This document shows, one piece after another, positions 21,779 to 34,170 of a stretch of DNA of 64,000 nucleotides. The position numbers and the translations under genes were made by a program. Below the pieces are notes generated by a model. The model was not told where the DNA came from. It did not search any database and worked only from the letters and a program-made list of their open reading frames with translations. This DNA comes from Adineta ricciae (Eukaryota > Rotifera > Eurotatoria > Adinetida > Adinetidae): contig CAJNOJ010000019.1 of assembly GCA_905250025.1 (NCBI GenBank), positions 62,001-126,000 of the forward strand. The letters are read 5' to 3'. How positions within the stretch are numbered: the first letter of the stretch is position 1; every line of letters begins with the position of its first letter.

Positions 21779-22715
21779 CTATATAAACGTGTGATTATCG
21801 ATGCTTTGAATATCTTCCTGAGTAAGATGGATATCCAATGCCTTGACTGAATCTTCAATCGACGTTATTTGACTAGCACCAGGTATGGGAACGATACATT
21901 TCGATTTAGATAGAATCCATGCAAGTACAATACAATACGTTGAACAATTATATTTCGATGCTAAATTTGTAAGAAACTTATCTTTGTTGAGTTTCTTGTG
22001 TTTCCTTCGTCCACCCATGGGTGAATAAGCTAGAAATGTTAGTTGATTATCTTCACAATATTTCAAAACACCATCTGTTTCAGCACCGCGTTTAAACAAA
22101 CTGAAAACATTCTGCACGGCATGAATTGGTACATAAGTTTGCGCTTCTTTGATCTGTTCAAGATTGAAGTTCGAAACACCAACATATTGAATTAGGTTAG
22201 CTTGAACTGCTTCGCAGATCGGTTCGAATATCTCTTTCAATGTATACTTTTCATCTTGAGGAGAATCGTGTAATTGCCATAGAGGAATCGGCTTCCGTCC
22301 TCCAAGACTATCGTAACTTTGACGTATGGCTTGGCGAAGGCGAGATGGACTTAAATCTGTCTCCCATGCTCCACCGGGACGGACAAGACCACCTGAAACA
22401 GATTTTCAAAGAATTCTGTACAAAATCAAACGAACATGAGATACCTTTCGTAGCAACGACGATATCGTTAATATTTGCCGAACCCTGATACGTTTGTAGT
22501 GCTTGACAGATTAATTTTTCACAGTAGTTTTTGTCATTCTCATCTGCACAGTACGCATCAGCTGTGTCGATTAACGTTATTCCAAGATCAAGTGTACGAT
22601 GAATGACTTTAATCGCATCTTCACGTGTTGGTCGACCGTTAATTGCCAATGGCATCGAACCTAAGCCAACTCTCGATATTTTCAGATTAGTTTTACCCAA
22701 ATGAGTAGTTGACAT
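21779..22715 (-). CDS. Aldo-keto reductase
   Basis: Two exons, 22445-22715 and 21779-22392 (294 residues), with a 52-nt intron. The AKR catalytic tetrad is complete: Asp50 and Tyr55 (DTADAY), Lys90 (VVATKGG) and His132 (WQLHDSP). The NADPH-binding C-terminal segment IVPIPGASQITSIEDSV is also present. The protein starts at the first ATG with MSTTHLGKTNLKISRVGLGSM, typical of the family. It is predicted to reduce aldehydes or ketones with NADPH in the cytosol. Sequence style is nearer to bacterial, fungal and plant AKRs than to vertebrate AKR1, so horizontal origin is possible, although an intron is present. It is the upstream member of a tight same-strand pair with the SOCS-box gene. Confidence 0.92.
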
Positions 22716-23216
22716 ATCCAGACTTTATTCTTATCTTTCTAGAACATCATACATTTGAAATACTCAAGAGAAGAGAAAACGAAAAACAAATATATATATT
22801 TTTTTTAAAGATTAAAGCAAGCACCAACAGACAAAAGAACAAGGGTCATTATATTCATCACTGTTTTGTTTTTTTCTCTAGAAGATATATGTATATATAT
22901 AATTGAATAAAATTGTATTTTTTTAGATTTATAGATCTCTTCGAGAACGATAGTTAGAGGAGAAGAATGTTATCACTTGAAATGAACTGAGAAGAAAGAG
23001 GCGAGGGAGAAGAAAGCAAAAAACGAGAAAAAATTGACATTCGACTACAAATTTAGGAAAACAAACTGTACGATGAGAAAATTTCTAAGAATAAAAACAC
23101 TCTGATGAATGAGATGAAAGAGAAAATAATGTTCATTTGTTCAAAAATACTTCTTCTTCAGTAATATCCTAACGTTTGCTAGCGAGTTTCTCTTTCGTCG
23201 GATATGTGCCTTTTTC
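22716..23216. other. Intergenic / 3' UTR of tensin-like gene
   Basis: A/T-rich with purine-rich runs; contains the 5' flank of the aldo-keto reductase and the 3' end of the tensin-like transcript. No gene seen. Confidence 0.45.
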
Positions 23217-26200
23217 TTAAACGGGTACACTGCCAATCATAACTTTTGATACAAAATTGACAATGGCAGTTGCGGGCTGAGATGGGTCAAGTTCAGCAAA
23301 GATATGGCATTCATTTTCCGGCTGAGAAGATTTTGCACCATTGATTTTCTTCGAAACGAAACCAAAACATCTGAAAGCAAAACACACGACATTCGTTTTC
23401 TTGCATAGAAAATCTTTTAAAGCAGACTTTGCTCGTGGTAACATGTCAAGATCACTGAATTGATACGTCCAAAAACGATCGGTTTCATAATCAGCTCCGC
23501 AATATGTAACATATTCTTTCGGAAAATGACGTCGTGAAAAGATTCTAAGAAAAACCATATTTCACAAAATGAAGACATCAAAACCGAGTGGCCTACTTTT
23601 TCTTCGTGTCAGTTAAGGTGATACCAGTATTTGAAACTTTGAAATTAACAATAGTAGCTTGTAAACGTTCAGCATTATCAAATGTGCTACGTAATGCTTT
23701 TGCTACAGCCATTTGACCGGATAACGATTCAACATCCACATCATTTAGATAGATAACATTACAAGCTAAATGATAGAAAGAGAATGCTGTCGAATGAAAT
23801 CTGACTAAAAGATTTGATTTTACCGGCTCCTTTTTCAAGTAAATCCTTAACAGACACCTTTTTGGCTTCGTGATGCTGACTGGCAGCAGGACGATAATCC
23901 TCGGCAATGTCGGCAGTTGGTAAGACGAGTTTCGTTGGTAGTGCTAGTGCAGCGATTGTATGTTGATACACTAATGCAGAAAGATTTACTGAAAGAAAAA
24001 ATAAATCTTAGAATTGATTGAATTTGTCGTAGATGAACATACCGAAATCAGGTTCATTGGGACAACCTTTCAGTCGAACATGTCCCGACGGTGTCCGTTC
24101 GATCAGATAATGTCGAACGAGTTCAGCATTGGGATCCGCACCTGCAAAACAATGAAAGTGTACTATTGGAATTTGCGATCATTGTTTTCATGAACAAACC
24201 TGGTTTCGATTGAATACCCGGTGGTAGTTTTTCAACTTTAACAGCTAAACCATAAGAACCTGGAAAACCTTGACTATCACGAATAAGAAATGCTCCGGGT
24301 GGTTTTGTTTTGAGTAAATTGATCGCTAATCAAGAACAGATAGTCGATCGAACTTCAATCAAATGACTCAACTTACCATCTTCACGTGAGAGTCGTTCTT
24401 TGTACCAAAATTGACTAACATTATGAGCTTGATACGCGGCTGTACGGGTTGCATCTGTTTCTAGGAGAAAAATTTGATATGTTAGAATAAACAAGACATT
24501 TAAAAGAATTCTCAGTGCTGAGAAAAATGTTATCTTTGATTTGATAATTAAAACAGTGTTTGTTTTTCTGTAATGAATTAGAGAAAGGAAATGTTATTTA
24601 AGATAATGGTACCTGAAGGTGAAGAAACATTTGATCGTTGTACAGTTTCCTCGGTATTGCGCATCGAACTGCAATTGATAAGAGACCATAGTTGACTTAG
24701 CATTAGGGGTGTTACTTTATCTTTACTTTATTTTTAAAGTAAAGATTTTTCTTTATCTTTATTTTATAAAAAATAAAGATTGACTTTATTTTTTTTCTTT
24801 ATCTTTAAAAATAAAGATAAAGTAACACCCCTACTTAGCATTAATTCCATGTATTTACCTATTGCCAACACGTGATGGAACATTGGCATTGTCTGAATGA
24901 GACGAAAGAAAGAAGATGAGCGATATTTTATATGAACTTTAAAATATATACATACAAGATTGATTGATGGCTGGAAACGTCGGTGTTGCTCCCGTGATTT
25001 TCGTTGTTGTTGTTGTTGTCGTCGTCGTCGCCGTTGAGGCTTGACTATCCACATTTGATTTAGGAGCCTGTAAGAGAAGAACGGAGTGTTTTCTCAATCA
25101 ACTGTTCATAGTAATTTGTGGCAATCAAAACAAAAGGGTTGCGAGTGTGTAGGGGATGGTTGATCACGTCAAACGTGTATTTCTTACAATCTCAGATGGA
25201 TTCGAGACTACTTGTGGATTTGGTACGGCAGAATCAACAGATGATTGAATTACAGTACTTTCAATGATAACACCATGTGGTCGAGTAGATCGATTTGTAA
25301 TATTATCATTCGAAACTTTAGGCGTTATTTCAGACTCAGATATTTGTTGATGCTGCTGCTGTGCTTGTGGCTGCGGTTGTGGTTGTGGTTGTAGTTGATG
25401 TTGAGGTTTATGATCACTCAATGGGTTTGACAGACCCACAGAACCAGGAAAATATGTCGGGATTATTGAAATGTCTTTTTTACTTGTTTTAGTTGTCGAT
25501 AATGATGGCGATGGTGTTACACTTGTTGTCTAGGTTAGACATAGATTAATGGAATGTTGTTTTCCACTGTTCGGAACACATTCCGTGCATATATTCATAT
25601 GTGCAACTAAGTCTGTGTTTTACTGTGTCTTTTTTTTTCAAGGATAATTGGAAGAAAAGATAAAAATCTTTATTCTTACTCGTTTATATTTTTGCTGTTC
25701 AGATTGTTGAGTATAAACAGGTATGGATGTAGCACGTATATGCTCTTGTGTTTGACGATTATCAACATATCGTTGCTGTTGTGGTTGTTGTGAACTTGAT
25801 CGTGACATTGATTGATTTCCTACCCAACCGCTATCGCTACATTGGATGTCTACAGGTACTTGTCGATATTCATTGAAATGCTGTCGCGTATTTATGCTTG
25901 AATCTGTATCATAACCAGCGAGATGTTGCGAACGACTGTTTTGATTGAGAAACGCACTACCGCGTAAATCAGATGGTATCTGATTCAGATTTGATGAGGA
26001 TACCATTCGATTATTGACAACAACGGTCTCTGGTATGACAGCCATGCGTGGTGATAGTGTACGTGTCATGCGTAATCGACCACTACTGATTAAACCGCTG
26101 TCTGTGTCATAACCATCGGGACGAAACGACGGACGATGATGATACTCAGGCGGATGTTGTGGATAATAGTATGGATACATGGGTTGTGATGGAGGTGGTG

Positions 26201-27838
26201 GACGATAATATCGTGGACCATAGCCACGAGATGTCGTTATGCCCGTGTCAGTTTCATAGCCCGAATAATCATGACCACCACGAACGCGAATACCACCTGA
26301 TGGTAATGTCGAACGTGAATACTGATAATATTCTTGAGGGTGTGGATATGGTGCGTTTGCGTCCATGTATGTACGAGAAGGCGAACGAATTAAGTCCATA
26401 CGACGTAATTCAATGGGTCCATCCGGTGGCGGTTCTGATGTTGCACGGAAATGTGCCGGAATGGTATTCGTTGATCCTGATATATAACCATCTTCATATG
26501 AAAAGAAAGGATTTACATTGATTAATAAGAGAAAAGAGAGAGAGGAAATTGTTCTTAATTTACCTCGTGAATCATTTCGATTGTAATTTCGTCTCGATGA
26601 CAATGTACTCGTTGGACTCTCGGTTCGATTAAGTTTGATTGGAAATCGGCCTCGATTGGGATCCATCTAAATAGAAAGCAGAAGTATTTCTTTTCTTAAG
26701 TATTTATAAACTGTCCAGACATGTAAGCAATCAATCAATCGATTTTTCAATATGACCGCTATCAGTGAAGTTTTGAATGATATATTTCAAAGTCATAAAA
26801 GGTAATGTTAATAAGTACCATTCAATGAAGTGGGTATATGTATGTGTATTTTTTTGGAGTTGATGAATCTTCTCTCAAGGTAAAATGCTTTTCTTATGAA
26901 CTTTTCTTACGCAATCTCTGTACTATCTTCTTTTTAATCGAAATGATAAAAAACAGTTTCTTTTTGTGTGCTTCTCTTCTTAACATCACATATTTCCTTG
27001 AATAACTGAATGGACATTTTGTATTCTCTCCGTTTTTTTTCTCTTCTCTCTATTAAATATTAAAATGTGCTGATTAGTCAAGCGAATCTTTAGCTAATTG
27101 AAAAGAGAATAAAGTTACCCGATGAACCGAGTCGGTATTGTAAGAAGCACTTGAACTATAAGTTCGTCGATTATGTATGGGTAGATCTGTTGACCAATTT
27201 GATTGATTTCGTTGAGCACGCTTCTGTAATGTATTCTGAACACTTTCTAATAATGAATCGATAAGATGTTCATCGATGGCTGATGATGATATTTGCGGTT
27301 TGGTCGTAGTGGTTGTAGTTGCTGTTGTCATAGATGATGATGATGTTGTGATCGGAATTTCGGTATTACTACCACCACGTTTGATTCTGATGCGTTCTTC
27401 TCGCACTGTTTTAGAACTATGCGGATTTTCAAAATCGTAACGTTTCTGATTGGTCAACGTTGACGATGATGATACTCTTGAGTTCGATAAATCATTATTT
27501 GAATGACGTTGATACGTGTATCGATGATTGTTCGATTCACTGATTGGTTGATTTACTTCAGTTAGTAAATCTTTGACAAGATCATCAAGTTGGTCAACAT
27601 CGGACTTTAATTTTGATGAAGATGTTGACGACATGATTTGTTCTGAAGGTTTATACGAGACAGGTATCGATATACCGTTGTCACTAATATTGCTACTATG
27701 CGAAGAAGGAGAAAAGGCTCTAGTTATTTGTACAGGCACGCTAGTAGCCTTTTGGCTTGTCGTATGTGACGGAAAGGAAGAAGAAGTAGTTGTACTAGGA
27801 GCGTTGTTATAATGATTGACTTGCACGTTTTTGTACAT
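23217..27838 (-). CDS. Tensin-like adaptor: disordered region, SH2, PTB
   Basis: Fourteen minus-strand exons: 27119-27838, 26564-26666, 25680-26491, 25188-25529, 24956-25067, 24859-24892, 24613-24668, 24377-24460, 24200-24325, 24043-24141, 23824-23988, 23597-23765, 23443-23544 and 23217-23370 (3078 nt, 1025 residues). The C-terminal SH2 (from about 744; [17 protein letters not shown] with the phosphotyrosine Arg, [23 protein letters not shown]) is joined to a PTB domain ([27 protein letters not shown]), the order found only in tensins. The N-terminal 700 residues are Ser/Thr/Pro/Gln-rich, with an LD-like helix (LDDLVKDLL, 84-92) and three GY(D/E)TD(S/T) repeats. No PTP/C2 region is seen. Met 27838 follows an acceptor (TTGTTCTAG), so a 5' UTR exon or trans-splicing is likely. 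Expected at integrin adhesions. Confidence 0.9.
24704..24833. mobile_element. hAT-type MITE, 130 bp
   Basis: Terminal inverted repeats of at least 22 bp, TAGGGGTGTTACTTTATCTT at the left and its reverse complement at the right (ending GTAACACCCCTA). They flank an A/T-rich core with internal CTTTA/TAAAG repeats. The 8-bp direct repeat CTTAGCAT lies on both sides (24696-24703 and 24834-24841). An 8-bp target duplication with TAGGGGTG ends is the hAT signature. It has no coding capacity. The host intron (24669-24858) is 190 nt; removing the element and one duplication leaves 52 nt, the usual intron size here. Confidence 0.9.
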
Positions 27839-30800
27839 AGCCTAGAACAAAGGAGAAAGAAAAAAAATCAACGAACAACATTAATAATGTGCTGGTGCCA
27901 GAAAAATGTAGAGGAAGAAAGAAAAAAGAATGAAGGAGATGTTCGCCTGCATTGAATAAGGAAGAAGGGCAGTTGGAATAGTCGGAAGATCTGTTTTTCT
28001 ATCTCTCAATAGCGGTACCATTCGGTTTTCTTTCTTTCTTTCTTTCTTTCTTTTCTTCTTTCCTTCTTCTATGTTTATGTGTGCACAATTTTTACGTAAC
28101 TCTTCTTTCATCCCTCAGTTTAGTATTGCGACGAGAGCGCCCGTCGTCTCTCATATTGCCTACATAATGGCATCAACGGCTTGCACTCTGTTCGTTCGTT
28201 TCCTATCATGCTGTATTACTTTATCTGATACATACATACATACTGTGACGAACGAGAGAGGAAAAAAACTACCATCGATTGTGTATGTGTATACATATAT
28301 ATGCAATAAATCGATTTAGGAAATTTTTGATGAAAGGCATAGCTTAGATGTGCATATAATTAATACAATTATTGAGAGAAAAAAAAACGATTCGATTCAA
28401 TCCACGACATGATGTTTTATTTTAGAAGAATTCTAAAGAGACTCTATTTTCTGTCTTTTTTTCCAAGGATAACGTAAGAAAACTTGTTATTAACAAGATT
28501 ATTTCTGTCTAGAACCATGCATGCATGTATGTGTGTATATACGTACCAATCAAACGATGTTTAAGCCATCGTTTACTGTTAGAGTCATCAAAACTCATTC
28601 ATCTAAAAAAAAGAGAAATGAAACCGGAAGAAAGGCATAAAAGAAGAGAAAGAAAAAGAAATAAATGAAGAGAGAATCAACAAAGCGAGATGACAAAATT
28701 GTATAGGATAAGATTCTTTTAAAAAAAGACAAACGTTTAACGGTAAATATGCATATATCTGTTTGAGCAAAAGCAGATAACAAATGAAAGCAATCAAACA
28801 ATGCGTCTTGTAGACACAATGTCATTTATAATCGCGATGAAAAACTGTAAGAGAAATAAGTAAGACAATTAGCGTCGCCTATCTATCTGCCGTACTGTCT
28901 CATTTTCTCACATTATCTTCACTCGTTCTTGTCTTTTCACGAGACACCAACTAATTCAAGTTCGTATTCACATACGTATTATACAGTGCTCATCATCATC
29001 ATCATCACCTGTTGTCTCATCTTTCGCTAACGAATCGATTTCATTTTGTTCTTTCTTTCTTTCTTTCTCTCTCATATGTATAAATCTACATCAAACATAC
29101 CGTTGACGGCGGTGTTCACTTGAGCAGTAAAGAACTAACACAAAAAGAAAATGTATGTGTGATGGGACAATGCATCGCCTACTGCCAAGTTACATATGCA
29201 CACGATTCACCCACTTTCTTTTTCTCCCTCTCCCCCCCCTCTCTCTCCTCGTTCTATGTGAATATGTATGTGCATACACGATCAATTCATTCAACAAAGG
29301 GACAAAATGGTGCAATCTAACTCAGTTAGACGTTCTCAGTCGATGTTGATGTTCTAGATGATGATGATGATGATGATGACGATATTAGTTAAACAAAACG
29401 AACGCTTCTCAGTTAGCACGATGTCCATGCTTCGCTGTTTATATAAACATTTTCTCGCCTGAGAACGAGCGGATGTGTCCTTCGGAAAGCATCAATAATG
29501 ATAAAGAAAGAGCGACCGAGACGCGGAGAAAAAGAAAGCAAGAGATTTGTATCACCAACAGCTTTAGTGATGAATCTCATCTAAATCAAGGTTTACATAT
29601 AAAGATATCTCTCATCTGAACATTGTTACGATCAATCAAAATGAATCGGAGATCTTTTCTCTTCTCTTCTATCCACTTGTGGACGATTAACGTCGAGATA
29701 TACGATATGATCGCAACACTGTTTGTACGTGTTTACAGAAATCGATCTACTATTAGTCAAGGTCAAGTTATGGTAGACAATAACAACCATATATTAATCT
29801 AAAGCTGAGAAGAATTTCATAATCATTGTAAGGACAAGGGAAAAATAGCAGCTTTCTGCCATAACTTTCACTCGACTTTCATGTTGTCTCCATCATCCTT
29901 CGGACATGTAAAATACTATGGTAACTAGAGATAAAAGGGCACACATCTCTGATGAGCTTGCGTAAGCATATATGGCAGCACTCATTGATCAAGGCAATAT
30001 TGTTGTTACAGCAAGCGAAGTGGACAGAAAGCGATTATCATCCGGTTGATTAGAGTAAGAAGTCAACCAACACAGACGTGAGCAACTTCTAGCGAGACGT
30101 GTATACATTCAGCTGACCAAATTCTCTCTTTTTTTTTCATAGTTATCGAAAAGCAAGAATAATAGAGCAAGAAGAAATGCATAAATTCTCTTTGACGTAC
30201 AAGAAGAAGCCATTGCGAAGTCTGTTGACCGAATATCAAATGGTATTCATATGTAAATACACATATAAATGAACATGTAATAAAAGAGACGACAGAAATC
30301 GATCAGTGTTTATCTGAAATGAAATTATTTGAAACTGACAGATAACAACGCAGCAAGTCACTTGGAAAAATGGTTCTATAATCAAAATTCATCTTCTCTG
30401 ATTCGATTATCTCTGTGTACATAGCATATAGCAGATAAAATACAAAATACTTCAGCAAATATTCAAGAAAAAAACACATTTTATTTCGTCCGTAGGCGTT
30501 GTAAATACCACAACATAACAAAAAAACAGGATCAAGTTTTGATTTGCACTTGACATGACAATAAATTGATTATCAGCGAAAAACAATTTTTTTATGAATC
30601 ATTTGGCTGAAAGGCACTCGATTGGTAGACATTCAGCAAATCATATCGCACTATCGTTATTTTCTTAATTAATTTAATAATTAATACGAGAAAATGGACT
30701 TTCTAAACTGAAAAGAAGTGTGTCAACAAATGGCATGCAAAGGTTTGACTTGATCTACATGTTTTTATTCTAATATTCGTTACTAGGACACGTGATTCTC

Positions 30801-31043
30801 TCGTAGGTTGCTAAATAACAGCCTAGCAGGCGACAAGTAATGGTAAAGAGCAATCGTTTTTTCTTTTTCTTCTTCTTCTTCCGTCAACTCCTTCGATCGA
30901 CGTCTCAAGACGCAAATTTATATATTTTCTCCAGAAATTTTAATAGTCATTTGTTTCTCTTTTCTTATGCAACACTCATAGTGTTGACTATCTCTTCCTA
31001 TTCTCATTAATTATTAACTGATCTGCTAAATAGTCCAATAACA
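27839..31043. other. Large intergenic / regulatory region, 3.2 kb
   Basis: Lies between the divergent tensin-like gene and DUSP gene A and probably contains both promoters. Simple repeats: (CTTT)n at about 28028-28051, (ATC)n near 28987-29006, (TTTC)n near 29048-29067 and (GAT)n at about 29355-29379. A possible upstream tensin exon lies at 28547-28598. No other gene is supported. Confidence 0.5.
28547..28598 (-). other. Possible 5' exon of tensin-like gene
   Basis: ATG at 28596-28598 opens MSFDDSNSKRWLKHRL and ends at a good donor (GTACGT). Spliced to the acceptor at 27842-27843 it is out of frame with the main protein, so it would be an upstream reading frame or need another exon between. 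Low confidence. Confidence 0.25.
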
Positions 31044-32446
31044 ATGGCGAGTATGAACCGAATGACATTTCTAATGGCGATTTCAGAAATAACACCGCAT
31101 GTTTTCATATCAGGTATGCATTGTTTTTCTGTTTGTTTTCTTTTTGGTTTAAAAATAATACTTTTTTTTTAAATAGGCCAAATAGCAGCAACTCTCGAAC
31201 AAGTACAACGATTGGGCATCACCTACATTGTGGTAAGTCGTAGTTTGTTTTTCTTCTTCTTATCCCGCCTCTGCTTGTGTATTTGTGCGATTGGTAGAAT
31301 GTTGCATTGGAATCTTCGCCTATTGTCTATCCAAAACATGTTAAAGTCGACAAATTCGATATACTTGACTTTCCCAATACACCGATAAGTAACTACTTCA
31401 ATACCATCACTGATAAAATCCATGCTCATCTCACTGCTGATAAACAACACAAAGTGCTTGTCCATTGCATGGCTGGAATTAGTCGAAGTATGTACACATA
31501 CATCTCTGAATAGTTTTCATGTTTCATTTCGTAAAAATCTGTTTCTTTTTCTCGTCTGAAGGTACGACAATAGTCTGCGCATATTTAATGCGTTATATGA
31601 ATATGACCTTACGAGAAGCGTATTTACTATGCAAAAAGCATCGCCCAATATGCTTTCCAAATTTAGGCTTCTGGAGCCAGTTGATCGCCTATGAAAGTCG
31701 ACTCAAACGAGAAAATAGTGTGAAAAGTACGACTTGACTTTTTTAATTAAAAGCCTGTCTTGAAAAAATCTTCGTTCTCTCTCTTTCTTTGTTCAGTGGT
31801 ACCTACTCAATATGGTAACGTACCTGATGTTGCATTCGAAGAAATTCAACAGTACGAAGCTCAACACCAAAGACAAGCAGGATCTTCACCTATATCTACT
31901 TCAGCATTTGCATCAACTACAAGTAATCCAATAAATAGTAGTGTGGCATCTAGCGATACTCTATCGAGTCAAAGTCGAACAAATGGTCGGGATGCATATC
32001 CGAGTCATACAACTAGTGTTACACGATCCCGATCATTAGCATCTCAATCTACAATTCGACCATCCGTAGCTGCTGCATCAACTTATGTCAGTAATCCATC
32101 TTATCAAACACCATTATTCACAACCAACAGACAGCCTTGTCATGCACCAACGCGGCCAGCTGTTAACCGTTTGACAACAATAACTAATCCTCCGAATACA
32201 CATTCATTTTCATCCGGATCAACAATTTATTCAAGTAGTCGAACTATACCTGTCAGCATACCAGCTAATGTCAAACATCGTTATACACCTCATCATCCGC
32301 ACCACCAACATCACCATGTGCATCAGCATCATCATCTACCGAATGGAACAACTGATTCTATTACAAGTGCAGCAAATAATGATCAACAACGTGCACGTTA
32401 TGATACAACATATCGGTCAAGTTTTATTAAACCTTTAATACCATGA
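31044..32446 (+). CDS. Dual-specificity phosphatase A with long tail
   Basis: Five exons, 31044-31113, 31177-31232, 31298-31487, 31562-31726 and 31797-32446 (376 residues). The DUSP domain (about 13-160) has the catalytic loop HCMAGISRS, with Cys99 and Arg105, general-acid Asp66 in DILDFPNTPI, and the following TTIVCAYLMRY. It resembles the small atypical DUSPs (DUSP14/18/21 group). The catalytic site is intact, so it should dephosphorylate Tyr/Ser/Thr residues. The C-terminal 200 residues are Ser/Thr-rich and disordered and contain a His-rich stretch. A similar phosphatase follows 215 bp downstream on the same strand with no AATAAA between them. Confidence 0.9.
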
Positions 32447-32636
32447 GATATGATTTTTTTTCTTTTCTTTCGACATGATACGCATTTGTAGTTTTCGGAA
32501 TGTCAGATGCGTGTCTTCCGGTTGATTTTATTTCTATTTCAACTGTGTTAACAAACAAAAGCCCTATTTTTCTTCTTTTTTTCAAAAAGAAATGAAATAT
32601 CTCTAATCAATTTTTTTTCTCTTGCATTTGTTCTAG

Positions 32637-33612
32637 ATCGTTCGACCATCGATCAATAGATATGTCGGGTATAACGGAGGTTATCGAAAACTTATACATA
32701 TCCGGCTTAGAATCCGAAACAGCGATTCTCAATAAAGGTATACGCTCTGTTATCAACATATCATCGGATTGTCCACGACAAGATCTCGGTCCAACAGTTG
32801 ATTACGAACGAATCGCTATACCCGATTTGCCCACAGCATCCATACATATCTATTTCGATCGATTAGCCGACCGAATCGAACGAAATTTACAACAAGGGAG
32901 AAAAACATTAGTTCATTGTTATGTTGGACGTTCGAGATCAGCATCAATTATTTTAGGTTTGTTGACTCAATGAAAAGTTTAGAAAAAAATACAAGAATTC
33001 ATTTTTGTTGATTTGCGCTTTTAGCTTATTTGATGAAATATAAACAAATGTCATTGCGTGATGCATTTTATCATTTACGGTCACGTCGGCCGATTGTTGG
33101 ACCTAATTTCGGTTTTATAAAACAAGTAAGTAAAAACTACTAGTCACGTTAACATTGAATGCTTCTCTCTCTCTGTTTAGTTAATGAATTACGAAAAATC
33201 TCTCTTTGGTTATACATCTGTTTCATTTATTGAAACGTCTTATGAATCAATACCTGATATATATTTATCATCAAGTGAAATGCGAACATCTCGTCGACCA
33301 ATGCTAAGAGATTTAACTTATTTCAACAACAATATATATTCACCTGCACCCAAAACATCATCGTATCTATACCGTTCACCCACCCAAGCTTTACCAACAT
33401 TGAGCTCACGAAGTTTTTCAATTCCTAGAAGTTACCGACCGTTAAGTTCAAAGAGTTTTAGTCCATCGTCATTTCTACATGATCAACCCGGTGAAAATCG
33501 CTACTATTCATCCACTTACTATCTGGATGATCCATATCTTTCGACTAGATTCAATACCTTGAGATCTAGCACATATATTCCACCTGTCTACAATCGTTTC
33601 TATTATCCATGA
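32637..33612 (+). CDS. Dual-specificity phosphatase B
   Basis: Coding exons 32662-32956, 33025-33125 and 33181-33612 (275 residues, start ATG 32662). The DUSP domain occupies about residues 1-140. Catalytic loop HCYVGRSRSAS has Cys86 and Arg92 in the C-x5-R spacing, and Asp55 in IPDLPTASI is the general acid. YLMKYKQMSLRDAFYHLRSRRP is the usual helix after the loop. The tail is Ser/Tyr/Pro-rich. A strong acceptor (TTTGTTCTAG, AG at 32635-32636) lies 25 nt before the ATG, giving the transcript start used here. It is probably a paralogue of gene A, but the introns after the active site are at different codons. AATAAA at 33829-33834. Confidence 0.88.
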
Positions 33613-34170
33613 CTCATTTAGATTTGTCTACATCAGTCGCCAGCTAATAATCTCATCTCTTGACACGACGGTTCAATCTCGGGGTGATTCTATTCAATCA
33701 TATTTATTTTTCTGATTCTCTCTTTCAATACATATATAACCGGTGTGAGCTTTGCTTTTTTCCTATCCGACTGAGAATGCTATGCATTATGACAAATGCT
33801 ATTATTTATGTTTTTTTTCAATATTTATAATAAATTTTCAGTGAATAACAAAATTTCCGAATCGAACAAATGTCGCGTGTATCTTCTCGTCTCAAATCTA
33901 ATTGATTCTGCAATATATGCCATTAATGTGCCTCGATGGCTTGATCCGACGTCTTGCTATTTGAATAAATGACTATCATTAACCGTGAGTCTTCGATTGT
34001 ATTCGAACAATATATCAGTGAATAGAATCAAGCCGTAAGGGGAAACTCACCTTGCAGTCGTTCTTTACGGACTAAACCTTGAGAAACAGAGCGAGGAGGG
34101 GAATATATATATATATATATGCAAGTGCACATAAAGACAAAGACAAGACATTAGGAGCGTGTGCATGAAT
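33613..34170. other. 3' UTR and convergent spacer
   Basis: 3' UTR of DUSP B, then a spacer with an (AT)n run at about 34102-34120. No gene seen. Confidence 0.5.

Noticed and set aside
28021..29380. Simple-sequence runs (CTTT, ATC, GAT) as functional arrays
   Set aside because: Ordinary microsatellites without periodic spacers; not CRISPR or a satellite array.
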